A DNA stretch of 64,000 bases from an uncultured Microbulbifer sp. (GTDB lineage: Bacteria > Pseudomonadota > Gammaproteobacteria > Pseudomonadales > Cellvibrionaceae), in the NCBI RefSeq assembly GCF_947504145.1, contig NZ_CANNGQ010000002.1, forward strand, positions 806,001 to 870,000, given 5' to 3'. Of this stretch, positions 44,566-53,544 are shown in pieces. The notes beneath the pieces are model-generated. The model was not told the DNA's origin. It did no database searches and was given only the letters and a program-made list of their open reading frames with translations. Numbering within the stretch: position 1 is the first letter of the stretch; every line of letters begins with the position of its first letter. A program made the position numbers and the translations under genes.

Positions 44566-44601
44566 ATCCTGCGAGTCCATCCTGCGAGTCCATCCTGCGA
44601 G
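44566..44601. repeat. 13-bp tandem repeat, 2.8 copies
   Basis: ATCCTGCGAGTCC occurs twice in full and once as ATCCTGCGAG, immediately after the terminator and just before the yceI stop codon (minus strand). Non-coding; likely a slippage repeat. Confidence 0.8.
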
Positions 44602-44616
44602 ACGGAAATCAAACGA

Positions 44617-45183
44617 TTACTGGCGGATACCTTCCACATCCAGAATCATTTCGACAGTCTGGGAAGCCGGGCCCAGATCGTAGTCGATACCGAAGTCTTT
44701 CAGTTTGAATTCGGTAGTGCCGGTGAAACCCTGACGGTAGCCGCCCCAGGGATCTTTACCACCGCCAATCTCTTCAACGTCGATAGTGATCGGCTTGGTG
44801 ACGCCGTGCAGGGTCAGGTCGCCTTTCAGCAGTGCTTTGCCATCGCCCTTGGGCTCAAACGCGGTGCTCTTGAAAGTCGCGGTCGGAAACTTGTCTACAT
44901 TCAGGAAGTCTTTGCCGCGCAGGTGCTTGTCGCGCTCTGCATGGTTGCTGTTCAGGCTGGTGGTGTCCACGGTCACCTGAACGGAAGCGTCTTCCGGCTT
45001 GGCTTCATCGTACACAAAGCTGCCATCGAATTTGTCGAAGCGGCCGTACAGCCAGCTGTAGCCCAGGTGCTTGATGCGGAACTGCACAAACGCGTGAGCT
45101 CCTTTGGTGTCGAACTGGTACTCGGCCGCCTGGGCTGAGGCGCCGATCAGGGTGGCAAACAGCAGAACTGCAAGTTTCTTCAT
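44617..45183 (-). CDS. YceI-family periplasmic protein
   Basis: A 188-residue lipocalin-like YceI protein with signal peptide (residues 1-19, ASAQA). The family pattern is clear: YQFDTKGAHAFVQFRIKHLGYSWLYGRFDKFDG, DASVQVTVDTTSLNSNHAERDKHLRGKDFLN, LTLHGVTKPITIDVE. Members bind isoprenoid lipids such as polyprenyl quinones. It pairs with the cytochrome b561 gene 56 bases upstream, a common partnership. Confidence 0.95.
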   Translation of the reverse strand: MKKLAVLLFATLIGASAQAAEYQFDTKGAHAFVQFRIKHLGYSWLYGRFDKFDGSFVYDEAKPEDASVQVTVDTTSLNSNHAERDKHLRGKDFLNVDKFPTATFKSTAFEPKGDGKALLKGDLTLHGVTKPITIDVEEIGGGKDPWGGYRQGFTGTTEFKLKDFGIDYDLGPASQTVEMILDVEGIRQ

Positions 45184-45239
45184 GAGAGAGTTTCCTTTTG
45201 GTGTCGTTAGGTCGTATGTCGGTCTGTTGAGCTGAACGG

Positions 45240-45794
45240 TTATTCGTGCGGCGCCCGCCCAAGCATTTTTTTCAGGGTTCTGTCTTTATTGACGAAGTGG
45301 TGCTTGAAGGCCGCAAGGCCGTGTATCACCACCAGGCCCATCAGGATCCATGCCAACCACTCGTGGATTACCCCGGCAATATCTTCCTGGTTCTCCAGCC
45401 CCTGCAGGGTTGCGGGCACACTGAACCAGTTGAAGACATCAATAGCGCGGCCGTCCGCAGTGCTGATCAGGTAACCGGATAGGAAAATCGCCAGCAACAG
45501 GCCATACATCAGCCAGTGCGCGGCGCCGGCGACGCGCTGCTGCCAGCGGGGTGCTGGCTCCGGTGCTGGCTCTACATTGATCCAGCGCCACAGCAACCGC
45601 GCAACCAGTAATGCAAACAGCAGTATACCCACCGACTTGTGGATATCCGGGCCCTGCCGGTACCAGGGGTCGTAGTAGGAGAGTCCCACCATCCACCAGC
45701 CAAGGGCAAACATGCCGATGATGGCCGGCGCCATCAGCCAGTGAAAAAGTACGGCTACCCAGCCGTATTGGGTTTTGCTGTTGCGGGTCTGCAC
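45240..45794 (-). CDS. Cytochrome b561 (CybB-like)
   Basis: A four-helix diheme b561 with histidines in VLFHWLMAPAI, DIHKSVGILLFALLVARLLWR, GAAHWLMYGLL and VIHEWLAWILMGLVVIHGLAAFKHH. The GTG at 45794 is taken as the start: GGAG lies just upstream and it gives 184 residues, the family norm, while the open frame to 45902 adds 36 residues of non-homologous sequence. Probably a superoxide:quinone or quinol oxidoreductase acting with YceI. Confidence 0.92.
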   Translation of the reverse strand: MQTRNSKTQYGWVAVLFHWLMAPAIIGMFALGWWMVGLSYYDPWYRQGPDIHKSVGILLFALLVARLLWRWINVEPAPEPAPRWQQRVAGAAHWLMYGLLLAIFLSGYLISTADGRAIDVFNWFSVPATLQGLENQEDIAGVIHEWLAWILMGLVVIHGLAAFKHHFVNKDRTLKKMLGRAPHE

Positions 45795-45976
45795 CGGGTG
45801 CTCCGTCAGTCTTTTCAGGGTGGAGGCATTATAAAAATTTTGCGGCGGGGGAATAGCGCAAAAAGCCGGAACTATTTTTCGAAAAAATCGCACGGGGTCC
45901 AATAGCAGTTTGCTATCGAGCGCGATTGACGGCTTCTATGGCAAGCACCTGAACGGCGGAGGGGGCTGTCCTGGTT

Positions 45977-46714
45977 TCAGAGGTGTGTAGCGTGTTGGCG
46001 CTCGGCGGCGTGCAGGATTTTGCCCAGCAGGCTCGGGTCCAGTTTGGTGCGGTCGCTGAGCTGGTGGGTGAGCCAGTCGAGGTTGTGGGGCGTGTCAGGT
46101 TTCCCCTTAAGGTCGTGCTGCTGTTGTTCCTGTCCGGTTTTCTCGCCAGTTTCCATGGCCATCTGTTCCAGTTCCCAGATTACGTCCAGCAATAGCTGAG
46201 GTTCCAGTGCGGCTTCGTCATCCGCGGAAAATAGGTGGCTTTCCAGGCGGTCCAGGTCCCGGCGTCGTACCACCAGTTCGGCATAATTGGGATACCAGCG
46301 GCTGCTGAAGGGCTCCGGGCGACGGCTGAAGTCGAAGGTAATCTGCAGACGGTTGCCTTTGCTGTCCTGCATCGTCGGGGTATCGTTTTCCTCCGCGGGC
46401 AGGGCGGGCCGCTGTCGCAGTACGCCGACGATGGCGCGCCAATCACTGCTGTATTGCGGGCACAGGCGCAGAGGTTCGGTGAGTTCGGTTTTGGGTTTGC
46501 CGGGGCGGTCGATGTAGCTGAGCTGTTGACCGGGGCGGTACCAGTAGAGATCCAGGGTGTGGTCTTCGGCGAGCCGGGCGAGGTCGTCGCTGGTGAGTGG
46601 GTCTTCGGAGAGGGCGCTCAGGTGGTCGACAGCCTGTTGCACGCTGAGCCAGCGCCGCATATGAAAAGGCTTGTTTGTGGATTTCTCTGCCCCGTTACCG
46701 CCCGCCGTTGCCAT
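45977..46714 (-). CDS. Conserved-looking hypothetical protein
   Basis: A 245-residue soluble protein I do not recognise. The N-terminal part (about 20-70: WLSVQQAVDHLSALSEDPLTSDDLARLAEDHTL pattern) reads like a helical domain that could bind DNA or another protein. A middle part carries FDFSRRPEPFSSRWYPNYAELVVRRRDL. A Gln/Lys-rich linker (EKTGQEQQQHDLKGK) leads to a short helical tail. Met19 is an alternative start. No operon partner is obvious. Confidence 0.7.
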   Translation of the reverse strand: MATAGGNGAEKSTNKPFHMRRWLSVQQAVDHLSALSEDPLTSDDLARLAEDHTLDLYWYRPGQQLSYIDRPGKPKTELTEPLRLCPQYSSDWRAIVGVLRQRPALPAEENDTPTMQDSKGNRLQITFDFSRRPEPFSSRWYPNYAELVVRRRDLDRLESHLFSADDEAALEPQLLLDVIWELEQMAMETGEKTGQEQQQHDLKGKPDTPHNLDWLTHQLSDRTKLDPSLLGKILHAAERQHATHL

Positions 46715-46843
46715 TATATCCCTGCTTCCCTGAAGTACTTTTGAACCTTTAAAGGTTAGCAGTTGGCGGCGGTATTGGTGGGGCAGTCAGGTTTCTTCAG
46801 GTGCAGTGGCGGCGACGCTACCCGGCATCGCCCCGTTTGTGGT

Positions 46844-47797
46844 TTATAGCCACCCTTTCTTTTTGAAGTACAAATACGGCGCCATTCCCGCCATCAGCAT
46901 CAACAGTAATGCCCAGGGGTAGCCGAGCAGCCACTCCAGCTCCGGCATGTGTTCAAAGTTCATACCGTAGATACTGGCGACCATGGTGGGGGGGAGGAAG
47001 ACCACGGCAGCGATGGAGAAGATTTTGATGATCTTGTTCTGTTCGATGCTGATAAAGCCCTGGGTGGAGTCCATCAGGAAGTTGATCTTTTCGAACAGGA
47101 AGGTGGTGTGGGACATGAGGGTGTCAATGTCGCGCAGGATGCCCCAGCAGCTTTCGCGCAGTTCCGGGTCGTCTTTCAGGTGCCGTTGCAGAAAGGCGAT
47201 GGAGCGTTGGGTGTCCATCAGGCACAGGCGGATTTTGCCGTTGGAGTCCTCAAGTTTGGCGAGGTGGTCGATGGCTTCTTCCAGGTCTGCTTCTTCGTCT
47301 TCCAGGACCAGGTGGCTGACTTCGCCCAGGGTCAGGTAGTTGTCTTCGAGGGCGTCGGCGAGATTTTCCACTTTCTGTTCGAACAGCAGGATCAGCAATT
47401 CCTGGGCGTTGTGGGCCTCTACCTGATTGCGGCGGGCACGCATGCGCAGCAGGCGGAAGTCCGCCAGTTCCGTATCGCGCACGGTAATCAGGCGTTGGGG
47501 CTGGAGGATAAATGCCGCGGTGGAGGTGTCGTGGCGGCCCTCGCTCTGGGTGAGGTAGAGGGAGTGCACATGGATGCCCGCGGAGTCGACAAAGAACCGG
47601 GCGGAGGATTCGATTTCATCCACATCGTCGGATTCCGGCAGCTCTGTGCGCAGTAGTTGTTCCAGCAGGTCCCGCTCGTCTTCCTGTGGGTCCTGCAGGT
47701 CAATCCACGCGGCGTCGGACAGGGGTTGGCTGTGGTAATCACTGCCGGCGTAGGTCTCTTTGATCTTGCCGCGTTGGATCTGGAACAGTCTCAGCAT
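46844..47797 (-). CDS. corA: Magnesium/cobalt transporter CorA
   Basis: A 317-residue 2-TM-GxN channel. A long cytoplasmic domain with helical stalk is followed by two helices with the selectivity motif YGMNFEHMPEL between them and a basic C-terminal KKKGW. The ATG at 47797 (MLRLFQIQRGK) is preferred; the frame opens at 47827. The leader contains a hairpin ACGAGC/GCTCGT at 47826-47841. Confidence 0.93.
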   Translation of the reverse strand: MLRLFQIQRGKIKETYAGSDYHSQPLSDAAWIDLQDPQEDERDLLEQLLRTELPESDDVDEIESSARFFVDSAGIHVHSLYLTQSEGRHDTSTAAFILQPQRLITVRDTELADFRLLRMRARRNQVEAHNAQELLILLFEQKVENLADALEDNYLTLGEVSHLVLEDEEADLEEAIDHLAKLEDSNGKIRLCLMDTQRSIAFLQRHLKDDPELRESCWGILRDIDTLMSHTTFLFEKINFLMDSTQGFISIEQNKIIKIFSIAAVVFLPPTMVASIYGMNFEHMPELEWLLGYPWALLLMLMAGMAPYLYFKKKGWL

Positions 47798-47885
47798 ACC
47801 CGCTTCCTTGAACGTCAGTTTTACCACGAGCAGGTGCTCGTCAGATTATCTGGGGAATGGTGTCAGGCTGCCGGTGACAAATCAA

Positions 47886-47909
47886 TTGCCGCCACAAAAG
47901 TGGCGGCAA
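47886..47909 (-). terminator. Terminator-like hairpin between the HAP gene and corA
   Basis: A 10-bp perfect stem (TTGCCGCCAC and GTGGCGGCAA) with an AAAA loop. On the minus strand it is followed by TTGATTTG, a weak T-rich tail, so it probably ends the host-attachment-protein transcript. Confidence 0.65.
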
Positions 47910-47951
47910 GGACGGTGGCTTTTAAGTAAGCATCCCAGTGGTTTTGGCGGG

Positions 47952-48395
47952 TTAGAGCCACATGGGCAACTGCGCGCGGATCTGCTCGCTGTCGCAGGTG
48001 GCGAGATTTTTACGCGATTCACCGGCGATGGTGGCGAGGCAGGGCGAGCTCATGGACAGGCGCAGGCTGCCTGCCATGGACGGTTCCGCGACGATATAGA
48101 GGCGGTCGAAGCGCCCTTCCTGGCGGCCCTTTTCGAGCGTGTGTGCAATATCGCGAGCGAACTTCTGTGCCCCCTGCTTGCGCAGGCTGGTGGGTTCCGC
48201 CATTGCGTGACGACCCGCCCCGTGACTGTCAAAGGTGCGCCCGGGCGCGTCGGTGAGTAATTCTTGCCCCTTCATGCGCCCTTCCGGGTAAACCATTGAT
48301 TCTATTTCGTTGAGTGTGCCCGCACGTTTTTCCGCTTCAAATACGCGGGCGTGAGTATGGTTGGCTACCAGAACCCAGGCTTTTGACATGGCCAT
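47952..48395 (-). CDS. Host attachment protein family
   Basis: A 147-residue protein of the 'required for attachment to host cells' family (named from Agrobacterium). Typical features are the N-terminal WVLVANHTHARVFEA, the middle GRTFDSHGAGRHAM and FDRLYIVAEPSMAGSLR. The true function in non-plant bacteria is unclear. The second Met (48389) may be the start. Monocistronic in appearance. Confidence 0.88.
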   Translation of the reverse strand: MAMSKAWVLVANHTHARVFEAEKRAGTLNEIESMVYPEGRMKGQELLTDAPGRTFDSHGAGRHAMAEPTSLRKQGAQKFARDIAHTLEKGRQEGRFDRLYIVAEPSMAGSLRLSMSSPCLATIAGESRKNLATCDSEQIRAQLPMWL

Positions 48396-48839
48396 TTACC
48401 TCTGTTTTTACCGAGTCTTTCGACAAATGGTAGGGCGGGGCCGGCCGGGTTCCTATTGTTCTGCGGGCAATTCTCCTGAATTAAATTTGAGCAAAAAAGT
48501 GCGTCCCTGCACTCACAACGCCAGCCGGTGGGCGTATAACACCGGCTTGCCCCTGGATTTCTAGATGCGGATAAATCCCGGGGGCAGTGCTTCCCTGCAC
48601 TGCGTGTCTGAAGCGCGTTGGTGGGCCCGCCTGTGAAATCGGTCCCATGCGCAACAAAACTCTTGCGACTGCTCAGTCTTACAAGGTCCGGGGAGTGTAT
48701 TCGCTACCTTATTGAAAATCAATGCTAATCGTTATCATTTGCATGTGGTGTGTTTGGTTTGCGCTGCAGGTCATCGGTTTGTCACAAAAAATACATAAGA
48801 TGCGGGTGTTTTCTGGATTCTTCTTACTACCGGCCACTA
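48396..48839. other. Intergenic region with hairpins and Fur-like box
   Basis: No credible gene. Two hairpins occur: AGCCGGTG/CACCGGCT (48523-48530, 48540-48547) and GCAGTGC/GCACTGC (48584-48590, 48597-48603). The 3' part is AT-rich and holds the Fur-like box and the promoter of the plus-strand genes. Confidence 0.55.
48723..48737. promoter_or_regulatory. Fur-like box
   Basis: TGCTAATCGTTATCA matches the core Fur consensus TGATAATCATTATCA at 13 of 15 positions and lies 103 bases before the first gene of the binding protein-regulator-receptor set. It suggests iron-dependent repression of that set. Confidence 0.6.
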
Positions 48840-49706
48840 ATGACCCAGCTGATTCTTTCCGGCAAAAAAGCCTATTGGGTAGTGATGACTCTGCTTGCAG
48901 CCAGCGGCCTGTGTTTGAGCCTGTTGCTGTCCACCCAGGCAATCGAAGTACCACCTCTGGCGGACTACCACCTTTACCGGTGCGATACCGGCGAGGGGGA
49001 AAGGGCTGGAGCTGCCAGTAATGCTCCGGTGTACCGGATACTGCTGGTTTCTTCCACCGGTGCCCGTGCCATTGCCGATCGGTTGTGCAGTGAACCGGGC
49101 ATACAGCAACACTACCGTGGAATTGAAGTCTCCTGGCGCCCGCGCGGCCAGCTCAGCGCGGAACAAATACTCAGCGAAGATTACGACCTGATCTGGAGCC
49201 GCGATCACACCATGGCCGGTGTAGTACCCGAGTACGGGGACTATTACGAACCCCTGCTGCGCTACGATCACTACCGGGTGTACTGGTTCAGCCGGGGCGC
49301 GCCACCGGAGGTGAGCCGCGAATACTTTCACGGTAAACGCATCGGCCTGCTCAACGATAAACAGAGCCATACCCTCTACCTGTTACCTCTGGCCTCGCTC
49401 AAGGAGGCCGGAATCGATTTCACATCGGAAAACCTGATTTATTTTGACGATGCGGCCAGCCTTTACCGCGCGTTTGCCCGCGACGAGCTGGATCTGGTGA
49501 GCGGCGGGGACTATCTCGATGAAGATATGGACGTGTCGTTTTCTCGCACCCTGATTTCCGGCGATGTCACCGCGGCAACCCTGTTTGTACGCAAGACACG
49601 GGTCACCGGGGTGGATTGCCTGGTGGCAGAAGCCTTTGACAGCTTTGCGGTGAAATACCTGCGCAGTCAGCGGGTCTTCAGGGAGGTGTCGCACTGTGCC
49701 TCGTGA
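48840..49706 (+). CDS. Periplasmic-binding-protein-like protein
   Basis: A 288-residue protein with an N-terminal hydrophobic segment (about residues 11-33) and a type-2 periplasmic binding fold-like body. GKRIGLLNDKQSHTLYLLPL and LKEAGIDFTSENLIYFDDAASLYRAFARDELDLVSGGDYL recall PhnD/SBP proteins. The ATG at 48840 sits at the start of the signal segment; the frame is open upstream without one. The next gene, a membrane protein with a regulator-like tail, overlaps it by 11 bases, so it may be the sensor partner rather than an ABC component (no permease is nearby). Confidence 0.78.
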   Translation: MTQLILSGKKAYWVVMTLLAASGLCLSLLLSTQAIEVPPLADYHLYRCDTGEGERAGAASNAPVYRILLVSSTGARAIADRLCSEPGIQQHYRGIEVSWRPRGQLSAEQILSEDYDLIWSRDHTMAGVVPEYGDYYEPLLRYDHYRVYWFSRGAPPEVSREYFHGKRIGLLNDKQSHTLYLLPLASLKEAGIDFTSENLIYFDDAASLYRAFARDELDLVSGGDYLDEDMDVSFSRTLISGDVTAATLFVRKTRVTGVDCLVAEAFDSFAVKYLRSQRVFREVSHCAS

Positions 49707-50787
49707 TCCATTTTCCGTGAAAACACTTTATGCCAGGGGTGTCGCCTGGGGCGCGGCCTGGGTGCTGCTCACTATCGTCTTTTGTATCGCCGCCGCATGG
49801 CAGGCAGAGCGCACACTGGCACAGGACCTGTCCCGCCAGCTAAATCAGAAATTACCGGAGAAGCTGACACTGGCGCTGCAGATGAGATTGTCGGGCGACG
49901 ATCTCGCCAGCTGGGTGGCCAGTCGGCTGGAGCAGGATCTGGCATCGCTGCCTGTTTCCGGTTCATTACCGCTGTTAAAGCGTTGCTCGGTGGGCGTTGT
50001 CCGGCTGGTTGATGACCCCGCGCTACCCGCCGCGGGCGCGGAAAACATTTTGGTGCGGTGGCAGATTGGCAGCGAGCAGCGCCGCAGCGCATTTTCCCTG
50101 AATTGCGAGGTCAGCTGGCCACCGTTGGTGGGGACTTGTGCGTTGCTGGCGCTACTGATCGCAGGCTTGATGGCGTTAATGCCGGCTCCACTTACGTCCG
50201 TGCAGCGGGCGCGCATTGCCGGGCTAGTGCAGAAAGGATTGCCGTTCTCCCGGGCGCGGCAGGCCGCGACAAACCTCGATGGGGAGCAACTGCAGTGGTT
50301 TGAGCAGGCGTTGCCACTGTGCCACGGAGACACGGATTCAGCGCTGGCCTGTGCCGAGATGAACGATCAGCTCGTGTTTGATTGCCAGCGTCTGGAAATA
50401 CGCGCGCGGGGTATTCCGATCAAACTTCCGAAAACGCCGTTCTTTTATTATCTCTGGTATGCACAGCGCCGGCAGCAAGGCGAAGGCTGGGTGCTCAACC
50501 CGCCGGTCAACCGACCGGACCGCGAGGGCGCGGTGTCATTGATCGCGCTGATGGCGGAAAACGGCGGCCACGCCCGCTCCATCAACGACCTGCGGGAAAA
50601 TGGCCTGCGGGCAAAAACCCTGGATCAGAACCGCAACAAAATACGCGATGAGCTGGTGTCGGCGTTGGGGGAAAACCTGGCCGCGCCCTATCTGTTCGAG
50701 TCTGAACGGGATCTCAAAAGCGGCCGTTACCGCTATCGCCTGGCCCTGGGGGCTGCATTTGTGAATATACAAATAACTGATTTGTAA
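49696..50787 (+). CDS. Membrane-anchored putative transcription regulator
   Basis: A 363-residue protein with two membrane helices (about 14-34 and 146-166), a periplasmic domain between them and a cytoplasmic C-terminal half. The GTG start at 49696 has GGAGG at 49682-49686. The C-terminus (FFYYLWYAQRRQQGEGWV, then AKTLDQNRNKIRDELVSALG and SGRYRYRLAL) looks like a winged-helix domain, here at the C-terminus, the reverse of ToxR/CadC. Inference: binding of a ligand by the upstream protein is relayed through this protein to the receptor gene downstream. Confidence 0.7.
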   Translation: MPRDPFSVKTLYARGVAWGAAWVLLTIVFCIAAAWQAERTLAQDLSRQLNQKLPEKLTLALQMRLSGDDLASWVASRLEQDLASLPVSGSLPLLKRCSVGVVRLVDDPALPAAGAENILVRWQIGSEQRRSAFSLNCEVSWPPLVGTCALLALLIAGLMALMPAPLTSVQRARIAGLVQKGLPFSRARQAATNLDGEQLQWFEQALPLCHGDTDSALACAEMNDQLVFDCQRLEIRARGIPIKLPKTPFFYYLWYAQRRQQGEGWVLNPPVNRPDREGAVSLIALMAENGGHARSINDLRENGLRAKTLDQNRNKIRDELVSALGENLAAPYLFESERDLKSGRYRYRLALGAAFVNIQITDL

Positions 50788-50877
50788 GAGTTTTTTCTTT
50801 TGGAGATATCTCTTTGCGCTGCTAAAGCGTCTTTTTAACCCGATTGTCACACGCAATTTCGATCATGCGCTCCGAGC

Positions 50878-50901
50878 GGCCCGGAATACACCGGGCCTTT
50901 T
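50878..50901 (+). terminator. Hairpin with T run ahead of the second TonB receptor
   Basis: GGCCCGG (50878-50884) and CCGGGCC (50891-50897) with a six-base loop and TTTT. It either terminates the regulator transcript or attenuates expression of the receptor gene that starts 49 bases later. Confidence 0.65.
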
Positions 50902-50949
50902 GCAAGACCGCATACGCAAAACCACCCGAACACATTTCGGAGCAGAGCA

Positions 50950-53466
50950 ATGATCGAATTCAAGCACAACAAACTGTCCTTATTGGTTTCACTTTCCCTG
51001 GCCGCTGCCGCAACATCCACACTGGCACAGAGCGTCGATGGTGAGGCTGTGGAAGAGGTCGTCGTCATGGCCTCACCGATCCGGGATAGCCAGAAAGCCG
51101 CTATCGATGCCAAACGCGATGCGGACAATAATGTGGACATCATTTCCGCTGACACTATCGGCCGCTTCCCCGACCAGAACCTGGCGGACTCCCTTGGCCG
51201 TGTGCCCGGTCTGGCCATCGAACGCGACCAGGGCCAGGCCCGCTATATCAACTTCCGCGGTGCGCCGTTTCGCTACACCGCTCTGGCCATCGATGGCCTG
51301 AGCATACCGGGTGCCGAGAACGGCCGGGTACCGCGCTTCGACAGTTTCCCCTCGGTCATTACCAGCCGCATCGATGCCAACAAAGCGATCATGGCGGATA
51401 TGCCGGGGGATGCCGTTTCCGGTTATATCAATATCGCCACCTTCGATCCCTTCGCGCAGTCTGGCTGGGCGGTGTCCACCGATGTGGGGTTTGGCAACCA
51501 GCAGCTGGGTGATGGGGATATCGAGAAACTGGCCCTGCGCACCTCCTGGTCCAACGACACCCTGGGTTTTTCCGTATTCGCTTCCGACAACAGCCGTGCC
51601 CAGACCACCGACAACCGCGAGTACAACCTGAGCCGTGACAACGGTGAGCTGCTTGTCAACGAGCTGGACTTTCGCAACTACAAAGTGACCCGGGAAGATC
51701 GCGCCTACGGCGGCCGTTTTGAATTTCGCGGTGAAGGTGCGCTCGACCGTGTGTTTGTCAGCACCCTGTACAACGAGTTTCAGGACTTTGAGGAGCGCAA
51801 TCAGTTCATCTTTGATTTTGCCGGGGGCTCAGGCCTGACCGGTGCCCCCCAGGCGACGGGCGAGAGTGGCGAAATGCAGTTTGCTGCCGTCTCGCGCATG
51901 CTTCAGTCCGGTCGCTATGACAGCTCTACCTTCACCAATACCCTCGGTGCGGACTTCCGCTTGGGTGAGTGGTTTGTGGAGGCGCGCGCAAACCTGACCG
52001 AAACCGAAAACAACACCTTCCTGCCCATTGCCCGCAGTATGTTCGGCATGGTGATGGCGGACTTCGATGTGTCCGACCTGCACGACCCGCTGGTGGATAG
52101 CCTGATTGATCCTGCAGCGGGTGCAGTCGGTATCAACGATATCAATTACGCCGTTGATCTCGGCATGATGGTCAGCAGCGCAATGGCTATCGATGCGACC
52201 AAGTTCAAGCTGGACGCCGAGCGCGACACGATGTTGTTCGGTCAGGATGTGGTGGTGAAAACCGGCTTCGAAATGGATGCGCGGGAGGCCGAAGGTCACG
52301 GCTTCGTGATCAACATGAGCATGTTCCCCAGTGAGATCAATATCGGTGATTTCGCCACGGACAAAGCCTGGGATACCGGTTTTACCAACAGTATCGGTGG
52401 TACCTATTACGACAACGAAAAACTGCGCGCAGCCTGGGAAACCGCCGCCGGTGGTCTCGAAGCGGAGCCCAATGACACTCAGAAAATCCGGTTGCAGGAA
52501 GATATTGCCCGCGCCTATGCCATGGTTACGACCGACTACAGCTGGGGCAACCTGGTACTGGGTGCCCGCGTAGAAAACACCGATTACGTGAGCGAGGGCC
52601 CGCAAGCCGAGTTTGAGGATTCCTTTACCCATTTCCTGCCCAGCGCGCACCTGAATGTGGACCTCACCGACGATGTCAAATTGCGGGTTTCCGCCACCTC
52701 CGGCGTCAGCCGTCCGACTTATGTAGAGTGGCGCGGCTCTGATGTGGTGGATGTGATTTCTGCCGCAGTATCCGCCGGTAACCCGGAGCTGGAAGCGGAA
52801 GAATCCCTGGGGGCAGATATCGCTCTGGAATGGTACGCCGGCGATGCCAGCCTGATGTCTGCGGGCCTGTTTACCCGCAGCATCGACAAGGTTATCTACG
52901 CCCAGACCCGGGAAATTACCGGTAGCGAATACCGCCCGGAACTGGAAATGGACTCGTGGGATTACACCGAATACTTCAACGGCAAAAACGGCCTGCTGCG
53001 CGGTGCCGAGTTTAACGTCATCGCCCAGGCCGCGGACTTTTTGCCGGCGCTGGATGGCTTCGGTGTGAGTGCCAACCTGACCCTGCTGGACAGCGAGTTT
53101 GAGTCTCTTGCTGGCAACACCTACAGCTTGCCGGGCACCTCGGAAACCATCTTCAACACCTCCGTGTTCTATGAGATGGAAGGCTTTTCCATCCGACTGA
53201 ATCACCAGTACCGTGACGACTGGCTCTCCACCACCGAGAGCAGCAATCTGGACGCGGCGGAATACTGGGCCGAGCAGAAACGTGTCGACCTTTCCGTAAG
53301 CTATGAGCTACCCCAGGACGTTTTCGGCAGCAGTGTTTCCCTGTATGCCAATGCCAACAACCTGACCGACGAACAGGACGTGCGTTATGTCGGCGATGCG
53401 AGTACGCCCAACCAGGTAGAGGGCTACGGTCGCCGCTATCTCGCCGGCTTCCGCGTCAACTTCTGA
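50950..53466 (+). CDS. TonB-dependent receptor
   Basis: An 838-residue receptor with signal peptide (to about residue 26, TLAQ), TonB-box-like EEVVVMASP and plug features ISADTIGRFPDQNLADSLGRVPG and ARYINFRGAP. The latter resemble the large Caulobacter/Xanthomonas-type receptor family often linked to carbohydrates or other organic ligands. The barrel ends in FRVNF. It is preceded by a sensor-regulator pair and followed by a lipoprotein phosphatase, suggesting a phosphorylated or iron-phosphoester ligand. Confidence 0.95.
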   Translation: MIEFKHNKLSLLVSLSLAAAATSTLAQSVDGEAVEEVVVMASPIRDSQKAAIDAKRDADNNVDIISADTIGRFPDQNLADSLGRVPGLAIERDQGQARYINFRGAPFRYTALAIDGLSIPGAENGRVPRFDSFPSVITSRIDANKAIMADMPGDAVSGYINIATFDPFAQSGWAVSTDVGFGNQQLGDGDIEKLALRTSWSNDTLGFSVFASDNSRAQTTDNREYNLSRDNGELLVNELDFRNYKVTREDRAYGGRFEFRGEGALDRVFVSTLYNEFQDFEERNQFIFDFAGGSGLTGAPQATGESGEMQFAAVSRMLQSGRYDSSTFTNTLGADFRLGEWFVEARANLTETENNTFLPIARSMFGMVMADFDVSDLHDPLVDSLIDPAAGAVGINDINYAVDLGMMVSSAMAIDATKFKLDAERDTMLFGQDVVVKTGFEMDAREAEGHGFVINMSMFPSEINIGDFATDKAWDTGFTNSIGGTYYDNEKLRAAWETAAGGLEAEPNDTQKIRLQEDIARAYAMVTTDYSWGNLVLGARVENTDYVSEGPQAEFEDSFTHFLPSAHLNVDLTDDVKLRVSATSGVSRPTYVEWRGSDVVDVISAAVSAGNPELEAEESLGADIALEWYAGDASLMSAGLFTRSIDKVIYAQTREITGSEYRPELEMDSWDYTEYFNGKNGLLRGAEFNVIAQAADFLPALDGFGVSANLTLLDSEFESLAGNTYSLPGTSETIFNTSVFYEMEGFSIRLNHQYRDDWLSTTESSNLDAAEYWAEQKRVDLSVSYELPQDVFGSSVSLYANANNLTDEQDVRYVGDASTPNQVEGYGRRYLAGFRVNF

Positions 53467-53482
53467 TTCGATTTTCCGAACA

Positions 53483-53509
53483 CCCGCTGTGCCGATGGCG
53501 CACAGCGGG
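53483..53509. other. Hairpin between receptor and phosphatase genes
   Basis: CCCGCTGTGC (53483-53492) and GCACAGCGGG (53500-53509), 10 bp, loop seven bases, no T run. Likely a processing or stability element separating the two reading frames on one mRNA. Confidence 0.55.
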
Positions 53510-53544
53510 CGCCAACTCTTTGACAATGATTTTCGAGGTGTGAA

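Noticed and set aside
51829-53205. 458-codon minus-strand frame opposite the second TonB receptor (and a similar one at 62162-63394)
   Set aside because: Antisense shadows of beta-barrel genes.
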